Below, piece by piece: positions 6,769 through 13,823 of a stretch of 14,072 nucleotides of DNA. Position numbers and translations under genes: made by a program. Below the pieces are notes generated by a model that saw only the letters and a program-made list of their open reading frames with translations, was not told the origin of the DNA and made no database searches. Origin of the DNA: an uncultured Eubacteriales bacterium (lineage in GTDB: Bacteria > Bacillota > Clostridia > Lachnospirales > Lachnospiraceae). Positions within the stretch are counted from its first letter, which is position 1. Each line of letters begins with the position of its first letter. The stretch is taken from positions 1 to 14,072 of the forward strand of contig ONWK01000171.1 of NCBI GenBank assembly GCA_900321505.1. Direction: 5' to 3'.

Positions 6769-7158
6769 TCATTCCTCGTCCGGCAATTCATTGTCAGCTT
6801 CAGTGTGATGCTCCTGATCATGTGCTATAACTTCATCGATCCTTCTCGACATATCCACGCCATATGCGATGGATGTATCCGGAACGAAATGAAGCTCCGG
6901 TGTATTTCTGAGATTAAGGGAAGAAGCAAGGGATTTTCTGATAAATCCCTTTGCACTCTCCAGTCCCTCCATGGTCTCTTCAACATTTCCCAGCACACTG
7001 ATATATGCCTTGCATTCCTTCAGATCCCTTGTCACTTCACAGCGTGTGACGGATGTCATCATACCTATCCTGGGATCCTTCAGTTCGGAAATGATACGGC
7101 TCAGGGAGCGTTTAACATCATTTGAGACCCTTGAGGCCCCGTGTGTATTTGACCGCAT
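6769..7158 (-). CDS. rbfA: 30S ribosome-binding factor A
   Basis: Binds immature 30S subunits and assists 16S rRNA 5'-end processing and late maturation. The 129 aa protein has the single KH-like fold expected, with SRIISELKDPRIGMMTSVTR (about 20-39) and DLKECKAYISVLG (45-57) as family signatures. The DxS segment PDTSIAYGVDMSRRIDEV is followed by an acidic, His-containing tail (HDQEHHTEADNELPDEE), typical of the variable C-terminus. The ATG at 7158 has GGGAG 7 nt upstream and follows the infB stop by 12 bp. The distal end carries the ribosome binding site for nrnA. Confidence 0.96.
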   Translation of the reverse strand: MRSNTHGASRVSNDVKRSLSRIISELKDPRIGMMTSVTRCEVTRDLKECKAYISVLGNVEETMEGLESAKGFIRKSLASSLNLRNTPELHFVPDTSIAYGVDMSRRIDEVIAHDQEHHTEADNELPDEE

Positions 7159-7170
7159 ATCATTTCTCCC

Positions 7171-10100
7171 TTACCTGGGCACCTCGACCATCTTATATAT
7201 CTCGATCAGATCGCCTTCTGCCAGGTCATTATGTCCATCAAATACCATACCGCATTCATAACCGGTACGGACTTCCTTAACATCATCCTTAAAGCGCTTA
7301 AGCGAAGAGATCTTACCCTCGAAGATCTGCTCTCCGTCACGGGTGATCCTTGCAGAGCTTCCGCGCTCGATAACACCGTCAAGTACATAGCTTCCGGCGA
7401 TGGAGCCGATGCCTGATGCCTTGTAAACCTGACGTACCTCCGCATGTCCGGTGATACGCTCCTCAAAGATAGGATCAAGCATACCCTTCATAGCGGATTC
7501 AATATCGTCTATGGCATTGTAGATAACCTTGTAAAGACGTACATCTACCTTTTCTTCATCCGACAGCTGCTTAGCCTGTACATCAGGACGTACGTTGAAG
7601 CCGATGATGATGGCGCCTGATGCGGATGCAAGGGTAACGTCGGATTCATTGATCGCACCGACACCCGAGTGGATGCATTTGATAACTATCTCATCATTTG
7701 AAAGCTTGAGAAGGCTCTGCTTAACAGCCTCAACCGAGCCCTGAACATCAGCCTTGATGACAAGCTTAAGCTCCTTAAGATTGCCCTCCTGCATCTGGTT
7801 GAAGAGATCATCCAGAGACATTCTCGACTTGGTATCGGCAAGCAGATTCTCCTTACCTCTTGTAATATATGCTTCACTGATGGAACGTGCTTCCTTCTCT
7901 GTATCTGTCGAGATAAATGTATCTCCTGAATTCGGTACGCCTGAAAGACCGATGATCTCAACAGGTGTAGACGGTGTTGCTTCTTTTACATTTCTCTGCT
8001 TATGGTCAAGCATTGCACGAACACGGCCGTTAACTTCACCGATGGCTACAAAGTCACCCACATGAAGCGTACCCTTCTGTACAAGCAGTGTGGCTACAGC
8101 ACCGCGGCCGCGGTCAAGACGTGCCTCAATAACAACACCACGGGCACGGCGGTTTGCATTTGCCTTAAGCTCAAGGACCTCGGCGGTAAGAAGGATCATA
8201 TCAAGAAGGTTTGAGATACCTTCATGAGTATGAGCTGATACCGGACAGAATATGGTGCTTCCGCCCCATTCCTCTGCTACAAGGCCGTACTCCATAAGCT
8301 CCTGCTTTACACGCTCGACATTTGCGCTGGGCTTATCTATCTTATTAACAGCAACGATGATCTCAATGCCTGCAGCCTTGGCATGGTTTATAGCCTCAAC
8401 TGTCTGCGGCATGACACCGTCGTCTGCTGCGACAACAAGGATCGCGATATCCGTAGCCTGTGCTCCGCGGAGACGCATGGCTGTGAAGGCCTCATGTCCC
8501 GGGGTATCAAGGAAGGTGATACGCTGATCATTTGCCTTAACAACATAAGCACCGATATGCTGCGTGATTCCTCCCGCCTCATCCTGAGTAATGGAGGAGT
8601 TACGGATTGCATCCAGAAGTGAGGTTTTACCATGGTCAACATGTCCCATAACGCAGACAACCGGCGGACGCGGAGTAAGTGAGTCCTCAGGATCCTCTAT
8701 ATCACGGATAGCCTCCTCGACGAGGTCGATCTTCTCCTCTTCCTCAGCGATGAAATTATATTCCAGAGCTATCATGGATGCATCTTCAAAGGAAAGCTCA
8801 GTATTTACAGTTACCATCTTTCCTTCCATGAAAAGCTTCTTTATCATGGCATTTACAGGCTGTTTAAGCTTATCAGCCAGTTCCTTAAGGGTAAGTGTCT
8901 CAGGAAGTGTGATATTTCTGATCACAGGCTCTTCAGGCACCTTCGGAGCAGGCGCTGCGGGCTTACCCTGCGGCTTTTTGTCCTGCTTCTGGTTCTTCTT
9001 GCCGCGCAATTCCTCACGTGACTTGGGTTCCAGACGCTCTCTGCTCTCTTTTCTGTCGAATTTATCCTTATCCTGACGGTTCTTCTCATGACGGTCTCTG
9101 CGGTCCTTGCCGAACTTCTCAGCGGGAGCATCTGCAACGGGAGCTGCCGACCTGTCATTACGGCTGCCTCTGCCTGCAAAACGCTGATCCTGAGATGATC
9201 TTCCGTCCCTGCTGTCACGTCCGTCTCTTCCGTCGCGTCCGTCTCTTCCGTCACGTCCGTCTCTCCTGTCATCTCTTCCGCGGTTATCGGGACGCCCTTC
9301 CGGTCTTCCGGGTCCTCTGCCGTCTCTGTTGTCACGGCCTTCCGGTCTCGGTCCGCGGTCCGGTCTCTTTCCGTCATTTCTTCTGCCGTCCTGGCGTGAA
9401 CCGTCGGCAGCCTTATCCTTTCTTGAAGCTTCACGCCGGCTCTGGCTTGCGGCTACACGTTCAGCTATAGTCTTTGCATCCAGGATCTTAACCGGGCGCT
9501 GCTGCTCCTGTATCGGGCTGGAAATAATACGCTGGGGCTTCTGCTGAGGTTCCTCTTTTTTAGCCTCCTCAACAGCTTCGGTCTTATCTGAATCCTCAGC
9601 CTTTTCCGTTACCTCTGTATTATCCTTAACCTCTGTTTTTTCTGCCGCCTCAGTCTTTTCTTCCTTCACCGTTTCCGCTTCCGGAGACTTCTGTTCAACT
9701 TCGGTCTTTTCAACCTCAACAGCGACAGGTGTCTCTTTCTCTGTTTTCTCCACAGGAGTTTCTGCAGGTACAGCAGGAGTAACCTCTGTAACGGTCTCAA
9801 CAGGAGTTACTGCGGTCTCTATCTTTACCTCAGCTGCCTCCGGCTTTACTTCCGGTTCAACCGGTTTAACCTGAACGGGCGTTGTTTCCGCAACACGCAC
9901 ATTTTCTTCCGGACGCTTAACTGCAGGTCTTACAGGTCTCTTCTCACTGGGCTTTACCGGTCCGCCGGTCACAGGCATGGGACGTCTGGGTCTCTGTCTG
10001 GGCGGTTCAGGCCTCTGCTGTGTCTTTCTCGGCGCCGGCTTAAGATGTTTATTCGGCTCCGGCTTCTTCTCCACCGGCTTGATGAATTTCGCACGAACAT

Positions 10101-10239
10101 AAGCCATCAGCTCATCATCAATGGTGCTGGTAGCCTTAAGCCCCTCCTTCTTCTTACTGAGAATGGTAAGAACCTGAGAACTGGTGATCGTTTTACCTGT
10201 TTCGGTTGATAATTCCTTTGCGTACTCGTGTACTCGCAA
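7171..10239 (-). CDS. infB: Translation initiation factor IF-2
   Basis: GTPase that delivers fMet-tRNA to the 30S subunit and promotes subunit joining. At 1022 aa it is long for the family. In order: a first IF2_N module (1-53); a Pro/Val/Glu/Lys/Thr-rich linker (about 54-250); an Arg/Asp/Gly-rich segment (about 265-420) with RDG tandem repeats (about 326-347); a second IF2_N module (about 438-498); the G domain with GHVDHGKT (532-539), GGIT (556-559), DTPGH (578-582), NKID (632-635) and SAH (668-670); then domains II, III and the fMet-tRNA-binding C-terminal domain ending KMVEVPR. The start is TTG at 10239, 3 bp after the ylxQ stop. Its AGGAGG sits inside the last ylxQ codons, implying coupled translation. 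The linkers are expected to be disordered. Confidence 0.98.
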   Translation of the reverse strand: MRVHEYAKELSTETGKTITSSQVLTILSKKKEGLKATSTIDDELMAYVRAKFIKPVEKKPEPNKHLKPAPRKTQQRPEPPRQRPRRPMPVTGGPVKPSEKRPVRPAVKRPEENVRVAETTPVQVKPVEPEVKPEAAEVKIETAVTPVETVTEVTPAVPAETPVEKTEKETPVAVEVEKTEVEQKSPEAETVKEEKTEAAEKTEVKDNTEVTEKAEDSDKTEAVEEAKKEEPQQKPQRIISSPIQEQQRPVKILDAKTIAERVAASQSRREASRKDKAADGSRQDGRRNDGKRPDRGPRPEGRDNRDGRGPGRPEGRPDNRGRDDRRDGRDGRDGRDGRDGRDSRDGRSSQDQRFAGRGSRNDRSAAPVADAPAEKFGKDRRDRHEKNRQDKDKFDRKESRERLEPKSREELRGKKNQKQDKKPQGKPAAPAPKVPEEPVIRNITLPETLTLKELADKLKQPVNAMIKKLFMEGKMVTVNTELSFEDASMIALEYNFIAEEEEKIDLVEEAIRDIEDPEDSLTPRPPVVCVMGHVDHGKTSLLDAIRNSSITQDEAGGITQHIGAYVVKANDQRITFLDTPGHEAFTAMRLRGAQATDIAILVVAADDGVMPQTVEAINHAKAAGIEIIVAVNKIDKPSANVERVKQELMEYGLVAEEWGGSTIFCPVSAHTHEGISNLLDMILLTAEVLELKANANRRARGVVIEARLDRGRGAVATLLVQKGTLHVGDFVAIGEVNGRVRAMLDHKQRNVKEATPSTPVEIIGLSGVPNSGDTFISTDTEKEARSISEAYITRGKENLLADTKSRMSLDDLFNQMQEGNLKELKLVIKADVQGSVEAVKQSLLKLSNDEIVIKCIHSGVGAINESDVTLASASGAIIIGFNVRPDVQAKQLSDEEKVDVRLYKVIYNAIDDIESAMKGMLDPIFEERITGHAEVRQVYKASGIGSIAGSYVLDGVIERGSSARITRDGEQIFEGKISSLKRFKDDVKEVRTGYECGMVFDGHNDLAEGDLIEIYKMVEVPR
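9202..9264 (-). repeat. 18-bp tandem repeats encoding (Arg-Asp-Gly)n in infB
   Basis: Three 18-bp units (9211-9228, 9229-9246, 9247-9264) plus a 9-bp half unit (9202-9210). The coding-strand unit is AGAGACGGACGTGACGGA, that is Arg-Asp-Gly twice with alternating AGA and CGT arginine codons. The middle unit differs from the 9247-9264 unit at one base, and the lower unit by three (one RDG became RDS). The pattern points to expansion by slippage or unequal exchange of an 18-bp block. Confidence 0.85.
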
Positions 10240-10242
10240 TTG

Positions 10243-10560
10243 TTATACCTCCTGTATCTCTATGCCGAAGCGTTTTATAAACTCTTTTGCGAAGCCCTCC
10301 TGCAGTATCGCAACCGTACTGCGGGCTTCCTTTCCAATCCTGTGTCCTAAGTCATCTTGTGTTCCACAAAACACATACGGCACATGATAAAAACTGCATT
10401 TATCCTGTATACGTTTTTTTGTCCCCTCTGATGCATCTTCAGCTATTATCACAAAATATGCTTCACCGCAGCGTATGGCCTTCTCCGTTAGACTGCCACC
10501 GCTGGTAACGGCTCTGGCTCTTGCCGCCATACCCAGAAGCGATAACTGATCTTCTCCCAA
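10243..10560 (-). CDS. ylxQ: L7Ae-family RNA-binding protein YlxQ
   Basis: A small L7Ae/L30e/S12e/Gadd45-fold protein expected to bind kink-turn RNA; its cellular role is poorly defined. The 105 aa sequence has the family features SLLGMAARARAVTSGG (7-22), KAIRCGEAYFVIIAEDASEGTKKRI and a downstream FYHVPYVFCGTQDDLGHRIGKE loop. The start is TTG at 10560, 3 bp after the ylxR stop, with AGGAG 6 nt upstream; the first in-frame ATG, at codon 11, would cut into the conserved first helix. Fixed place between ylxR and infB in Firmicutes. Its last codons carry the infB ribosome binding site. Confidence 0.93.
   Translation of the reverse strand: MGEDQLSLLGMAARARAVTSGGSLTEKAIRCGEAYFVIIAEDASEGTKKRIQDKCSFYHVPYVFCGTQDDLGHRIGKEARSTVAILQEGFAKEFIKRFGIEIQEV
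10248..10253 (-). promoter_or_regulatory. Ribosome binding site fixing the TTG start of infB
   Basis: A perfect AGGAGG lies 8 nt before TTG at 10239-10237, inside the final codons of ylxQ. The encoded N-terminus (RVHEYAKEL) is the expected beginning of an IF2_N module, so TTG is the true start. Confidence 0.85.
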
Positions 10561-10563
10561 GTC

Positions 10564-10803
10564 CTACTCCTTTATCAGCATTTCCAATGCTTCTAGTGCC
10601 TCTGCGGAAATGAGCTTCTTTTTGCCTGCCTTCGCAGCACAATCCATATTTCTGCAGATATACGCGCCTCTTCCGTTCTTTCTTCCGGTGGGATCCACAA
10701 CCACAACACCATCTTCTCCGGTCACTATCCGGATCAGTTCCTGCTTGGGAAGGCTTGTTCCGCAGACGATACATCTCCGCATGGGGATCTTCTTACTCTT
10801 CAT
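10564..10803 (-). CDS. ylxR: YlxR/RnpM-family RNA-binding protein
   Basis: A 79 aa protein of the YlxR family (DUF448). The B. subtilis member has been reported to bind and modulate RNase P RNA, leading to the name RnpM; that function is transferred by family here. Hallmarks are MRRCIVCG (8-15), KQELIRIV (20-27), DPTGRKNGRGAYIC (37-50) and C55. The four cysteines C11, C14, C50 and C55 could form a metal site, and the surface is rich in Lys/Arg. The ATG at 10803 follows the nusA stop by 21 bp; the nearest GAGG is 11 nt away, so initiation may be weaker than for its neighbours. Its last codons supply the ylxQ ribosome binding site. Confidence 0.94.
   Translation of the reverse strand: MKSKKIPMRRCIVCGTSLPKQELIRIVTGEDGVVVVDPTGRKNGRGAYICRNMDCAAKAGKKKLISAEALEALEMLIKE
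10567..10571 (-). promoter_or_regulatory. Ribosome binding site fixing the TTG start of ylxQ
   Basis: AGGAG lies 6 nt before TTG at 10560-10558 and overlaps the last ylxR codons just before its TAG stop. The overlap suggests translational coupling. Confidence 0.75.
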
Positions 10804-10824
10804 TTTACAGCTAACCTCTGAATG

Positions 10825-12048
10825 TTATTCCTCTGAAACCTCTTCGGAAGTCTGCTCTTCCGTATCGGAAACGGAAGGAGCTTCTTCCTCTGCGGGCTCT
10901 GCTGCAGCAGGCTCTTCCTCTTCTATGTATTCCTCCTCATCATAGTACTCATCGTACTCTTCGGAAGAACCGGACTTCGCCATAAGCTCCTCGTAATATG
11001 CATCCATATCCATCTCTGCAGCCTGGGTCTCGGACTTGATATCGATCTTGAAGCCTGTCAGCCTTGCAGCAAGACGTGCATTTTGACCTTCCTTACCGAT
11101 GGCAAGGGAAAGCTGGTAATCCGGAACCACTACCAAAGCTGATTTTCCGTCAGGGCCGATGGTTACCGAAACAACCTTTGAAGGTGACAGTGAATGCTCG
11201 ATAAATACTGCCGGATCCGGATCCCATTCAATGATATCAATCTTCTCACCGCAGAGATCATCAACGATAGCATTTACTCTTGCGCCGTTAAGACCTACGC
11301 ATGAACCGACTGCATCTACATTCTCATCATTTGACCATACAGCGATCTTTGATCTGGAACCGGCCTCACGGGAAATGCTCCGGATCTCAACTATACCGTC
11401 AGCGATCTCAGTAACTTCCCTTTCAAAAAGCCTCTTTACAAGATCAGGATGTGTACGTGATACCACAATGCGGAAGCCCTTCTGGTTTTTCTTAACCTCA
11501 ACCACATAGAGCTTGATACGGTCGCCCCTGCGATAATACTCGGTGGGGATCATTTCCTTCTCATTAAGTATCGTATCCGTACGTTCATCAAGGCTGATGC
11601 TGAGATTATTGCCTACATATCTCTGAACAACACCAGTTATGATATCCTTCTCCTTGCTTGCGAAATGAGTATATACAGCGTCACGCTCGCCTTCCTTGAT
11701 AGCCTGAACGATGATACCGCGAGCCTTCTGGGCTGCGATCCTTCCGAAATCCCTTGTTGTGATCTCGATCGGGATCTCGTCATCCTTCTGGTAATTCGGA
11801 TCTATCTTTCTGGCATCTTCTATGGACATTTCAGTTCTGCTGTCATAGACCTCTTCAACAACAATCTTCTTTGCAAATACTTTGATCTCGCCGGTTTCAC
11901 GGTTCATCTGCACCGAACACTCGATATCCTTACCGAAATCCTTTTCACAGGCTGAATTAAGGGATTTTTCAATAGCCTCCATGATAAACTCCTTGCTTAT
12001 CCCTTTTTCGCGTTCCAGCTGGTTCAGCGCCTCAATGATCTCCTGCAT
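10825..12048 (-). CDS. nusA: Transcription termination/antitermination factor NusA
   Basis: Binds RNA polymerase and nascent RNA, promoting pausing, hairpin folding and intrinsic termination. The 407 aa protein has the polymerase-binding N-terminal domain (about 1-125), an S1 domain (about 132-200, with IITGVVQRYVGNNLSISL), KH1 with GSCVGLNGARVNAI (248-261) and KH2 with AIGKEGQNARLAARLTG (316-332). It lacks the C-terminal acidic repeats of E. coli NusA, as usual in Firmicutes. Instead it has a very acidic tail of about 47 residues (361-407), with tyrosines interspersed in YDEYYDEEEYIEEEE. The ATG at 12048 is preceded by AGGAGG with an 8-nt spacer, 32 bp after the rimP stop. The leader upstream of rimP holds a hairpin that could be a NusA-responsive attenuator. 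Confidence 0.97.
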   Translation of the reverse strand: MQEIIEALNQLEREKGISKEFIMEAIEKSLNSACEKDFGKDIECSVQMNRETGEIKVFAKKIVVEEVYDSRTEMSIEDARKIDPNYQKDDEIPIEITTRDFGRIAAQKARGIIVQAIKEGERDAVYTHFASKEKDIITGVVQRYVGNNLSISLDERTDTILNEKEMIPTEYYRRGDRIKLYVVEVKKNQKGFRIVVSRTHPDLVKRLFEREVTEIADGIVEIRSISREAGSRSKIAVWSNDENVDAVGSCVGLNGARVNAIVDDLCGEKIDIIEWDPDPAVFIEHSLSPSKVVSVTIGPDGKSALVVVPDYQLSLAIGKEGQNARLAARLTGFKIDIKSETQAAEMDMDAYYEELMAKSGSSEEYDEYYDEEEYIEEEEPAAAEPAEEEAPSVSDTEEQTSEEVSEE

Positions 12049-12080
12049 GTTTCTTTCCTCCTTATATTTTAAGAAACCCT

Positions 12081-12542
12081 TTATTCTTCAAAGCAGAGCC
12101 GTACTCCTGCAAGGTTGCTTCTTTCTATCGTTAATGAAGACTCACCCGTATCAACCGTGATCTTCTCGTCATCCGCGTCGCTGAGAACTGCTTCAAACTC
12201 CTTACTGCCGTTCACCGGCTGAAAGGTCTTTATCTCAATTCTTCTGCCTATGCAGCGGACAAAATCATTTGTCTTCTTAAGCTGGCGTGTAAGCCCCGGG
12301 GAACTCACCTCAAGTGTATATGCCTCCTGAAGGAAATCCTCTTTATCAAGCTCCGCTTCAAGGGCCCTTGAAACATTTACACAGTCATCGATATTTACGC
12401 CGCCGTCCTTATCAATATATGCGCGGAGGTAATAGTCCTTCCCTTCCTTCACATATTCCACATCCCACAACTCCAGTCCTTCCTTTTCAAGGATCGGAAT
12501 TATGAGCGCGGTAGTTCTTTCCTCAATCTCCTTAACCTTCAA
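12081..12542 (-). CDS. rimP: Ribosome maturation factor RimP
   Basis: Needed for efficient 30S subunit maturation. The 153 aa protein shows the N-terminal alpha/beta domain with GLELWDVEYVKEG (22-34) and YLRAYIDKDGGVNIDDC (38-54), the family signature YTLEVSSPGLTRQLK (75-89), and a C-terminal SH3-like barrel (about 92-153). It is the first gene of the nine-gene operon. The start is TTG at 12542, with AGGAG 7 nt upstream and a terminator-like hairpin immediately before that. No in-frame ATG exists near the N-terminus. Confidence 0.95.
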   Translation of the reverse strand: MKVKEIEERTTALIIPILEKEGLELWDVEYVKEGKDYYLRAYIDKDGGVNIDDCVNVSRALEAELDKEDFLQEAYTLEVSSPGLTRQLKKTNDFVRCIGRRIEIKTFQPVNGSKEFEAVLSDADDEKITVDTGESSLTIERSNLAGVRLCFEE

Positions 12543-12549
12543 TATACCG

Positions 12550-12554
12550 CTCCT
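12550..12554 (-). promoter_or_regulatory. Ribosome binding site fixing the TTG start of rimP
   Basis: AGGAG with a 7-nt spacer precedes TTG at 12542-12540. It lies 11 nt after the hairpin of the leader, so hairpin folding would leave it free. Confidence 0.75.
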
Positions 12555-12565
12555 GTTCTATAAAA

Positions 12566-12594
12566 TAGAGTGGGTCCTCGACGAACCCACTCTA
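12566..12594 (-). terminator. Terminator-like hairpin in the rimP-nusA leader (candidate attenuator)
   Basis: A perfect 10-bp stem (TAGAGTGGGT 12566-12575 with ACCCACTCTA 12585-12594) and a 9-nt loop are followed on the minus strand by TTTTATAG. The U tract is short and interrupted. It lies downstream of a candidate promoter (12620-12647) and 23 nt before the rimP start codon. It may end transcripts from the upstream peptidase gene, attenuate the operon, or do both. Confidence 0.75.
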
Positions 12595-12619
12595 CTATAA
12601 GTTACTTATGCTAAAAGAT

Positions 12620-12647
12620 ATATTAACATAATATTTAAATTTTGCAA
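12620..12647 (-). promoter_or_regulatory. Candidate promoter of the rimP-nusA-infB operon
   Basis: On the minus strand TTGCAA (12642-12647, four of six) is followed after 16 bp by TAATAT (12620-12625, four of six), preceded by the extended -10 element TGT. Start near 12612 would give a leader of about 70 nt that contains the hairpin at 12566-12594. The surrounding 80 bp are strongly A/T-rich. Moderate matches only. Confidence 0.5.
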
Positions 12648-12675
12648 GCATTATTTTTATAAATATCATAACTAT

Positions 12676-13758
12676 TCACGTACTCTTCAATTCGATCAGT
12701 TCCTTCGGTGAGGATGCAAAGCTTTCATATCCTTCTTCCGTCACAACGCCCATATCCTCGATGCGGACGCCGCCGAATCCGGGGATGTAAATACCCGGCT
12801 CTATCGTTTCTATCATTCCCGGCTCCAGCACAGTTTCATCCCGGGTATTAAGCGCCGGGGATTCATGGATATATAATCCTACGGAATGTCCCAGACCATG
12901 TCCGAAAAATGAGCCGTATCCCGCTTCTTCAATATGGTCACGTGCGATCTTATCCACGTCACAGCAGCGCATACCTGGTTTAAGTTCATTCATGGCCTTA
13001 AGCTGAGCTTCCAGAACGGTATTATATATCTTCTTCTGTTTTTCGTTCGCATGTCCTATCACAACAGTTCTTGTCATATCAGAACAATACCCCTGATACC
13101 TGCAGCCGAAATCCATGGTAAGAAAATCCCCTTCCTCCAGCTTTTTATCGGAAGGGATGGCGTGAGGCATGGCACTGTGAAGCCCGGAAGCAGCTATGGT
13201 ATCAAAGGAAAGGCCCTCAGCTCCAGCCTTCTTCATCTGATATTCCAGCTCCGCAGCCACCTCAAGCTCCGTCATTCCAACTTTTAAAAGAGGCACAACC
13301 GCTGCGAGTGCGGTATCGCCTATAGCTTCGGCTTTTCTGAGAAGCCGGAGCTCCTCCGGTGTTTTGATCCTTCTCAGCTCTGTAAGATGATCTTCCACAG
13401 GCTTTAAGATAAAATCAGACAGCTTCTCCTTCCAGGATACATATTCACTGCAGGTCATGAACCTGTCTTCAAAGCCCAGAGTCTTAACGTCATCCTCCTT
13501 AAGCTTTTCCGTGATAAGATCCTTAAGGGGATGTTCTCTGTTAAATTCAACTGCAATAAATCCGCTGCCTGCCGCCTTTGTCTCACGCATTGCGGCTTCC
13601 GTATATCTTGAATCCACAAAAAGCACGCCCTGTTCTCCGGAATAAAGAGCTATACCCTCCCCTCCTCTGAAACCGGTGATATAGCGAAGATTATAGGGAT
13701 CGGTAACGAGAATGCCGTCCGTATCCGTAATGTCAGTGGTTTTTTTTAACGATATCAT
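12676..13758 (-). CDS. pepP: M24-family Xaa-Pro aminopeptidase/dipeptidase
   Basis: A dimetal peptidase that removes N-terminal residues preceding proline. The 360 aa protein has an N-terminal creatinase-like domain (about 1-125) and a C-terminal pita-bread domain. Metal ligands can be assigned to D216 (LTMDFGCRY), D227 (YCSDMTRT), H291 (GHGLGHSVGL), E320 (TIEPGIY) and E334 (VRIEDMG), with H298 in LYIHES as a catalytic histidine. The start at 13758 is chosen because GGGAGG lies 5 nt upstream. An in-frame ATG at 13824 would put the upstream terminator inside the gene. The protein is probably cytoplasmic, since no signal peptide is seen. The gene is alone, not next to efp as in many Firmicutes. 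The symbol is by family; aminopeptidase P and prolidase cannot be separated with certainty. Confidence 0.92.
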   Translation of the reverse strand: MISLKKTTDITDTDGILVTDPYNLRYITGFRGGEGIALYSGEQGVLFVDSRYTEAAMRETKAAGSGFIAVEFNREHPLKDLITEKLKEDDVKTLGFEDRFMTCSEYVSWKEKLSDFILKPVEDHLTELRRIKTPEELRLLRKAEAIGDTALAAVVPLLKVGMTELEVAAELEYQMKKAGAEGLSFDTIAASGLHSAMPHAIPSDKKLEEGDFLTMDFGCRYQGYCSDMTRTVVIGHANEKQKKIYNTVLEAQLKAMNELKPGMRCCDVDKIARDHIEEAGYGSFFGHGLGHSVGLYIHESPALNTRDETVLEPGMIETIEPGIYIPGFGGVRIEDMGVVTEEGYESFASSPKELIELKST

Positions 13759-13790
13759 GATACCCTCCCGAAATCGTGCAGAAATCGAAA

Positions 13791-13812
13791 CGGCCCCGAA
13801 CATGCGGGGCCG
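13791..13812 (-). terminator. Intrinsic terminator after the right-edge membrane protein
   Basis: A GC-rich 8-bp stem (CGGCCCCG 13791-13798 with CGGGGCCG 13805-13812) and a 6-nt loop, followed on the minus strand by TTTCGATTTC. The stem is very stable, but the T tract is broken. It sits 11 bp after the stop codon at 13824. Confidence 0.75.
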
Positions 13813-13813
13813 C

Positions 13814-13819
13814 ATTATA
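13814..13819 (-). promoter_or_regulatory. Possible -10 box for pepP
   Basis: A perfect TATAAT on the minus strand lies between the upstream stop codon and the terminator hairpin. No recognisable -35 box is found 17 bp upstream (GAATAA). Transcripts from here would begin inside the hairpin near 13807 and could not fold it. Weak on its own, but it is the only promoter-like element before pepP. Confidence 0.3.
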
Positions 13820-13823
13820 TACA

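Noticed and set aside
6765..6821. Longer N-terminus for the DHH phosphoesterase starting at 6821
   Set aside because: It lies inside rbfA, lacks a conserved counterpart in the family, and the ATG at 6764 has a proper ribosome binding site.
9202..9264. Regular short repeats resembling a repeat array or CRISPR
   Set aside because: Units are contiguous, a multiple of 3 and in frame with infB, without spacers; this is a coding tandem repeat.
8591..9470. Plus-strand reading frames of 150-161 codons opposite infB
   Set aside because: They arise from the low-complexity Arg/Asp/Gly and Lys-rich coding of infB read backwards; sequences are biased Ser/Leu or Cys/His/Arg and match no family.
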